DNA of 64,000 nucleotides, from contig OZ024783.1 in assembly GCA_964017065.1 (NCBI GenBank), positions 900,893-964,892 on the forward strand. Direction: 5' to 3'. The notes under the pieces are model-generated. The model had not been told where the DNA came from. It saw nothing but the letters and a program-made list of their open reading frames with translations, and made no database searches. Source of the stretch: Haliclona indistincta (taxonomy: Eukaryota > Porifera > Demospongiae > Haplosclerida > Chalinidae). The stretch's first letter is position 1; each line of letters starts with the position of its first letter. Position numbers and translations under genes: made by a program. Shown piece after piece: positions 58,408-64,000 of this stretch.

Positions 58408-58531
58408 TGATATTCATAGGCTGAAGGACGACAAGAAGAACAATACATCGATTTTAAGAACGGGAACAAGCTTATGGCGGAGCAGCTGCTACCCAGCATA
58501 CCACAACCAGCTACATGTACCATCACGACTA
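58408..58531 (+). pseudogene. Fragment of ANK-Roc-COR-Death gene, first exon
   Basis: The start region of the ANK gene family is readable (GNKLMAEQLLPSIPQPAT, from 58,459), with small changes and an 8-base loss near the original start. It breaks off at 58,531, where a TIR element begins. No ankyrin repeats remain, so this is a relic of a fourth copy. Confidence 0.85.
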
Positions 58532-59727
58532 AGTCTCGTCCCCAGACCACACCCTCGCCTATCGCGAGAGAGTGTCTGGTGACTTTAGTCGATTTTCTTG
58601 GGCCAGGAAGTAATATCTTCCCCGGAATGTCTGGGAAAGAATCTGATTGGTCAGAAGGCCAACTGTTACGTAATACTAACCACATCGATAGAATGTTGGC
58701 GTTGAAGATACCTAGATATGACTGTAGTCCAGTTTTGCCTGACGTTCTTGACCGTACAATCAGAGCTGCATTTGTCAGCATCGGTTATGAAAGTCTGACA
58801 GACAATCAGCGTCTTGCTATTACTGAGTTTGTCAAGGGGAAAGACGGTTTCGTCTGCCTCCCGACTAGGGAAGGCAAGAGTCTATGTTTTGCTACTCGGC
58901 CTGCTGTCTAGACGTTTTCGCCTTCGTAGATTGTCTCCCTCGTCTAACATTAATAGCGAGATTAAGATGCACGTCTTTCACTCAGTACGTGTAACGCGTA
59001 ACGTGTAAATGATCACGTGAGCGCTACAAGTCAGGTACAATTTGCTGGCTACCCGTTGATTTTACCCGTTACGTACGTCTAGACCCCCTTCCACAGGTTG
59101 GCTGTTTCCCTGAACATTTTGCAGCTCTGAGTTTCATCAGATCCACGTTTGCTTTAAACTAAACTGTTGCTTGATGCCTGCTCTACACACTCGACTTGTT
59201 GAAACGCTTGTACGTGCTGTCCTTCGCCCAGGCGAGTCGTCAGAACAGGAGCGACCATAGTTTCATCGAGCGTATGATATTCAATCAAGCCTCTGCACTG
59301 CTCGGCTCGAAGTGCTATAGTTCGCGCATAGCTACCGACTTGTGTAGCTGTTATTCATGACGTTTTGCTTACCTTTCGATCCACTCTGAATGCAAAAGCT
59401 AAAATTTTGACAGCTAGTCGTCTTCCTGCTTATCCAGTCGCTCGAGCGCTCAGCACAGGTAAACGCGAATCTTAATTGCCATTGGAAAGCTACCTGTAAC
59501 GTCTAACGTGAATTACAGGTTCTGCGTACACGTTAAGTTTCAGGTGACGTGCATCTTAATCTCTATTACCCCAGACACTTGTGTGTAGCAGGTGCAAATT
59601 CCAATTAAGACTTATAAGGATTCATTAGTGTTACGTAACTTTATTACACGAAAAGCCCAAGAAAGTGCAACTAAAGTCACCAGACCCTCTCTCGCGATAG
59701 GCGAGGGTGTGGTCTGGGGACGAGACT
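58532..59727. mobile_element. TIR element V (1.2 kb) carrying a RecQ-like fragment
   Basis: Inverted ends of about 70 bp, starting AGTCTCGTCCCCAGACC at 58,532 and ending in the complement at 59,727. The interior has a helicase fragment and otherwise non-coding DNA. It sits inside the ANK fragment. Confidence 0.82.
58640..58911 (+). pseudogene. RecQ-like helicase N-terminal fragment
   Basis: About 90 residues resemble the start of a RecQ helicase core: a helical lead, GYESLTDNQRLAITEFV (the Q-motif region) and VCLPTREGKSLC, in place of the Walker A motif PTGxGKS. The usual Gly is Arg and the frame ends soon after. It is a fragment, either captured by the element or left from a helicase-encoding transposon. 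Confidence 0.7.
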
Positions 59728-59774
59728 AGCAGGCCTGCTACATGTAGAAGGCGCTTCTTTTGGCGGCATGGCGG

Positions 59775-60682
59775 TGTGACGGAGATATGTGTTCCCCTGA
59801 TTTGAACAGATATCTCCAGCCACGCCCTCGGAGATATGTGTTCCCCCTGATGAACTAGCAGTGATATCTGTTCCCCCTCACGCGGATATGTGTTTCCCCG
59901 ATGATATGTGTTTCCCACTCGCTCGCGCGCGTATTCATGCGTGAGCACTAGCTCATCGTAGACTACACACAGGAGAGACTTCGATTGCACGGCGAATGAC
60001 TGCTCTAAACTTACTATAGTATAGTGATCTAGAGCATTTTGGCTTTCAATGGTGGCTTTGTGATGCCCTCTGACAGTGTCTCACTTGCACTAGTGACTGC
60101 TGATCGATCTTGTGCATGTACTACCTCAATTAGTTTATTAATGCATGCAGAGCGGCTGTTTCAAGCAGTATAGATATCTCTAATCATGGAGGTGTATGCT
60201 CTGATGATCAAGCTAGGTAATCATTGCCTATTAAGAAATATAGTCATAATAAATTCAGTTAAAGTTTTAAAAATTATAATGCAAATCTTATTTCGTTGCA
60301 GAGAATGTCTCTTGCAGTAGTAGTAGTAGTAGCAGTAGCAAATGTGCTGACAAGTGACATCACCCTTGACTGCGTATTTGCAGAGTTGACAAGTAGTCAT
60401 GTGTAGATTGATCTCATCTGGCTATAAAATTTATTATTCAGACTAGGTATACTTGCAATTCCTCAGTGTAATGGCCATATCGATGGAGGACGAGAACTAC
60501 ACTTGTCCTGATAAAATAGCATACCAGATTGTTTGTGAGACGAGCAATTCGCGCGCGTGTGCTAATTTGCTGGGAACAGATAACACTGCGTTTTAATTCA
60601 TCAGGGGGAACACATATCTCCGAGGGCGTGGCTGGAGATATCTGTTCGGGGGAACAGAAATCAGGGGAACACATATCTCCGT
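59775..60682. mobile_element. TIR element X, copy 2 (908 bp, reversed)
   Basis: The reverse complement of the element at 26,157-27,079, with small indels and an eroded right end. It splits the promoter sequence that is continuous at 12,720-12,745 (GGCGGCATGGC ... AAGCATCACGTGATTT), so the insertion point can be read directly by comparing the copies. Confidence 0.88.
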
Positions 60683-60740
60683 AAGCATCACGTGATTTAA
60701 TTTAATTATTTTGCTGCTGATTTAATTTTGCTGCTGAACA

Positions 60741-63700
60741 ATGGCTGAAGGACGACGAGAAGAACAATGCATAATCGCGTTTAAAAACGGGAACAAGCTT
60801 ATGGCGGAGCAGCTGCTACCCAGCATACCACAACCAGCTACCATCACGACAACGTTCAAGTCCAGACTGTGGTTTACTGAGTTATCATTGGTCTCTCTGC
60901 TCCACCTTGCTGCGTATTGGGGCTGGAGGAATATCGTCACTGCGCTAGTATCAGTGTATAATTGTGCCGCCAACTGCAAGGACGAGGAGGGACACATTCC
61001 ACTGCATTATGCCGCCAGCAATGGACACCTCGAGGTGGCGAAATATTTCATAATTGAACTACATTGTGACCCTATGGACAAGAACCAGTATGGCTGGACA
61101 CCACTTCACTATGCTTGTACTAATGGTGACCTCAACATTGCTCAGTATCTCATCAGAGAGGAACACTGTAACCCATCATGTGAGACTAATATTGGCTGGA
61201 CACCACTTCACTTTGCTTGTACTGATGGTCATCTCAACATTGCTCAGTATCTCATCAGAGAGGAACACTGTAACCCATCATGTGAGAGCAATATTGGCAA
61301 TACACCACTTCACTATGCTTGTATTAATGGTAACCTCAACATTGCTCAGTATCTCATCAGAGAGGAACACTGTAACCCATCATGTGAGAGCAATGTTGGC
61401 AATACACCACTTCACTATGCTTGTATTAATGGTTACCTCAACATTGCTCAGTATCTCATCAGAGAGGAACACTGTAACCCATCATGTGAGAACAATGTTG
61501 GAAATACACCACTTCTCTGTGCTTGTTTTAATGGTAACCTCGACATTGTACAATATCTATTATCAACTGGTCGAGTCAATCCACTGACTAAGAACAAGTC
61601 TGGCTACACCGCATTGTCCTATGCTAGTGACAAGTATGATATCATTAAACTATTTGAACCATTCGAAGTGTGCAGGACAGCCTTCCCAGTGCACACGTTC
61701 ACTAAACTGATACTCACAGGAGACAGTGGAGCTGGTAAGACTACCATAACTGAACTCATCGTCCGCCTAGCTAGTTCTACAGCTGTAGAGTGTGTCGCTG
61801 ATGTTCAACGCTACACAGCAGGGATCGTTCCACACCACATCCAGAGTGAGCAGCTGGGCAACTTTGTCGTGTATGACTTTGCTGGACAGCAAGAATACTA
61901 CTCGAGTCATGATGCCGTGCTCGAGCAAGTGATGCGAAGGTCAGCAGCCATGTTTCTCTGTGTGGTAGACCTGAGTGAGAGCAAGGAGAAGATCTGTGAG
62001 TCACTCCACTACTGGCTAAGCTTTATCGACAATGCCTGCAGCACAGCAGAGGGACGATCGCACGTGGTGATCATTGGTAGCCATGCCGACCAGGTCATGT
62101 CGTCGGTGGAGGAGAAGAGCTCGCTGCTGCAGACCATCATAGCTACCAGAAGAGTAAGACGCCAGGACTATGTAGAGTGCATTGCTATGGACTGTCGCAG
62201 AACCAACACTGACGCTTCACGTCGTTTGATCGCCACACTTACCAACAGCCAGAAAGCTATCACTGCCAGTCAGCCCGTCATCCACTACCATTCTCATGTT
62301 GTCTACGCATTCCTTCGTACCAAGCTGAACGTGGTAGGCTGTACACTACATGATCTTGTCTCTGAAATCGCTAAGGAAAACGACTCTTTTCTCCCCAATG
62401 ACCAGTCTGTCCTCACAGAGATCCTCACCACTCTCAGTGATAAAGGTCTCATCCTCTTTATACGCCATCATCAATCCAGCTGGATCGTAGTGAAGACAGA
62501 AGCCTTGTTAAACGAAATCAATGGAACACTGTTTGCTCCTGACCACTTCAAGGAGCATCGTGATCTTGCTAGCAACACTGGCATAGTACCCGTCTCTAAC
62601 CTTCACAAAGTGTTTCCCAACTACAACTCAGACATGCTCGTCGGATTTCTCACTTCATTAGATTTCTGTCGACCAGTGGACCCATCAGTGCTGCAGTATA
62701 CCAACCTCCAGACCACACCCTCTCACTCCACAGCTGATCTCCTCTTCTTCCCTGGTCTCGTTCAGTCAGAGCGACCAGACAGCCTCGTCCAGCAGCTAGG
62801 AGCACTAGAGTTTGGCTGGTGTCTGAGGAGCATGGATTCACACGAATTCTTGAGCTCTCGTTTTCTTCATCTTCTCCTACTTTCTGTTGCCTATGAATTT
62901 CCTCTAGCCAGTCGATTTAACCCTTACTCTTCCGTCAGTGGTCTCCAGCGCAAGTGTACAATATGGAGGAATGGCATCTTCTGGAGGAACGACAACAACA
63001 CTTGTACTGTGATAGAGCTCCTTGACAACAACCGATGTGTGATGGTGGCTATGTCGTACACCAGTACAGTAGAGTATGCCAAGCTCCGTGGTTCTCTTAT
63101 AGCACTAATCCGTCGCCTCCTGCACAAGCATTCTCCAGCTCCAGAGGTGTGTGAGTTCCTCATCACTCCCGATCTTGTCCGCCAGTGCCCTATTGATACC
63201 TTCCCTGACACTGACCTGTTCGACATGTGTGACGTTGCTCGATCCATCCTACTACGCAAGCCAGTTATCCTCAGCCATGGAGATGGGCGTGGTCACCTCA
63301 AAACACAGTCACTTCCCTTTGAGCCTTACCACCTCCTTGCTCCCTCTTATGTCTCTCAACTGTTCAATCCTAACATGGCTGACCAGCCAGTTCCTGGTCC
63401 TCTCCTCCAGGAGGTAAGGCAGCTCTGTCATGACACTAAGATCAAGCCACAAGTGTACAAGGAACTGAGAGAGCATCTGGACCAGCTGAGTCTATTCGCT
63501 GGTAGGGATCCTCTGGTGAGCAGTGTGGCTGTACTGTAGCATGTGATGGTAGTAATGTTTCTCTGGTGTGTACAGGAGGTGGCTGGCTTGAAGGAGCAGG
63601 ACCTACCAAGTGATCCACCCACAGCTGCTGGTAGCTCCAGTACCCTCAGTGAGTCACAAATGTACACAAGTTGTGACAGTGGTACTCTTCTATACAGGTA

Positions 63701-63966
63701 TTGATGATTTGGCTAGTGTGAAGAAGTTCGTAAAAAGCGTGGTTGACTGGCAGTCTCTTGGACTGGAGCTAGGTCTTTTGTATCCTACACTAAAGAGGAT
63801 TAAAAAGGAGCAACATGGAGACATTAATGACTGCATTATGGAGATGCTTGTAGCATGGCTACAGCAACAAGATAATGTCAGAGAGAAAGGCGTCCCATCA
63901 TGGTCTGTGCTGAGAAACGCTCTTAAAGAAATAGGAGTAGCCACTAGTAGTGATCTCATCACATGA
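60741..63966 (+). CDS. ANK-Roc-COR-Death protein 3 (DAPK1-like, no kinase)
   Basis: The CDS joins 60741-63515, 63576-63648 and 63698-63966 and gives 1,038 residues, with the same splice sites as gene 1. It has five 34-residue ankyrin units between more divergent flanking repeats, one unit fewer than gene 1. Roc (GDSGAGKT at about 327, DFAGQQ, SHAD), COR and Death domains follow and differ from gene 1 at few positions. The units share the second-helix sequence LNIAQYLIREEHCNPSC almost unchanged, while residues around GxTPLHxAC differ. Element X copy 2 ends 58 bp before the start codon. No stop or shift interrupts the gene. It probably works as an intracellular scaffold or receptor through its Death domain, an inference from architecture. 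Confidence 0.92.
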
Positions 63967-64000
63967 TGGTGAGTTAGAGCTGCTAGTGTACTGGACTGGT

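Noticed and set aside
1..64000. CRISPR arrays, bacterial operons, rRNA or tRNA genes
   Set aside because: The tandem repeats lack spacers of CRISPR type, genes are spliced, and I could not recognise a convincing tRNA or rRNA by eye; a tRNA scan was not possible.

Overview
The window is nuclear DNA of an animal. It holds spliced genes for TMEM135, a Frizzled receptor, cytosolic carboxypeptidase 2/3 (AGBL2/3-like), the lysosomal uncovering enzyme NAGPA, and proteins with ankyrin, Roc-COR and Death domains. Short introns (about 45-900 bp), close head-to-head genes, abundant microsatellites and many transposon families suggest an early-branching marine invertebrate, most likely a demosponge. The taxon is an inference. 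Region 1 (1-8,007) is ordinary host sequence. It holds the 3' end of an unidentified basic protein, a complete 15-exon TMEM135 gene on the minus strand, and a two-exon Frizzled gene diverging from it across 176 bp. Region 2 (9,600-34,445) is a duplicated block. A minus-strand AGBL2/3-like gene stands head-to-head with a plus-strand ANK-Roc-COR-Death gene, which has DAPK1 architecture without the kinase. Copy 1 is compact (11,050-16,250) with an intact ANK-Roc-COR-Death gene. Copy 2 (16,255-30,480) has transposons filling its shared promoter: an ISL2EU-type element with THAP transposase and SWIM/YqaJ/PHD nuclease, then two MITE-like elements. Its ANK-Roc-COR-Death gene is frameshifted and ends in a different Death domain. 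A 5'-truncated NAGPA gene and another copy of the coiled-coil tail of the minus-strand gene follow. Region 3 (34,446-42,260) holds what I think is the most interesting object: the two halves of one integrase gene on opposite strands, a CXXC zinc-finger gene beside one half, and matching terminal repeats. Everything fits a single TIR transposon encoding integrase plus CXXC protein, broken by a 6.4-kb inversion with breakpoints at 35,011 and 41,458. The integrase also carries a 1.9-kb coding minisatellite of 48-bp units. Region 4 (42,260-60,683) is mostly mobile DNA: a 940-bp TIR element, a tyrosine-recombinase (DIRS/Ngaro-type) retrotransposon, MITEs, a deleted ISL2EU relative, a non-LTR retrotransposon with restriction-like endonuclease, and a TIR element carrying a RecQ-like helicase fragment inserted in a broken ANK gene. 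Region 5 (60,741-64,000) is a third ANK-Roc-COR-Death gene, intact. If expressed, the Death-domain genes would act as intracellular signalling receptors whose ankyrin surface varies between copies while the GTPase core stays nearly constant.
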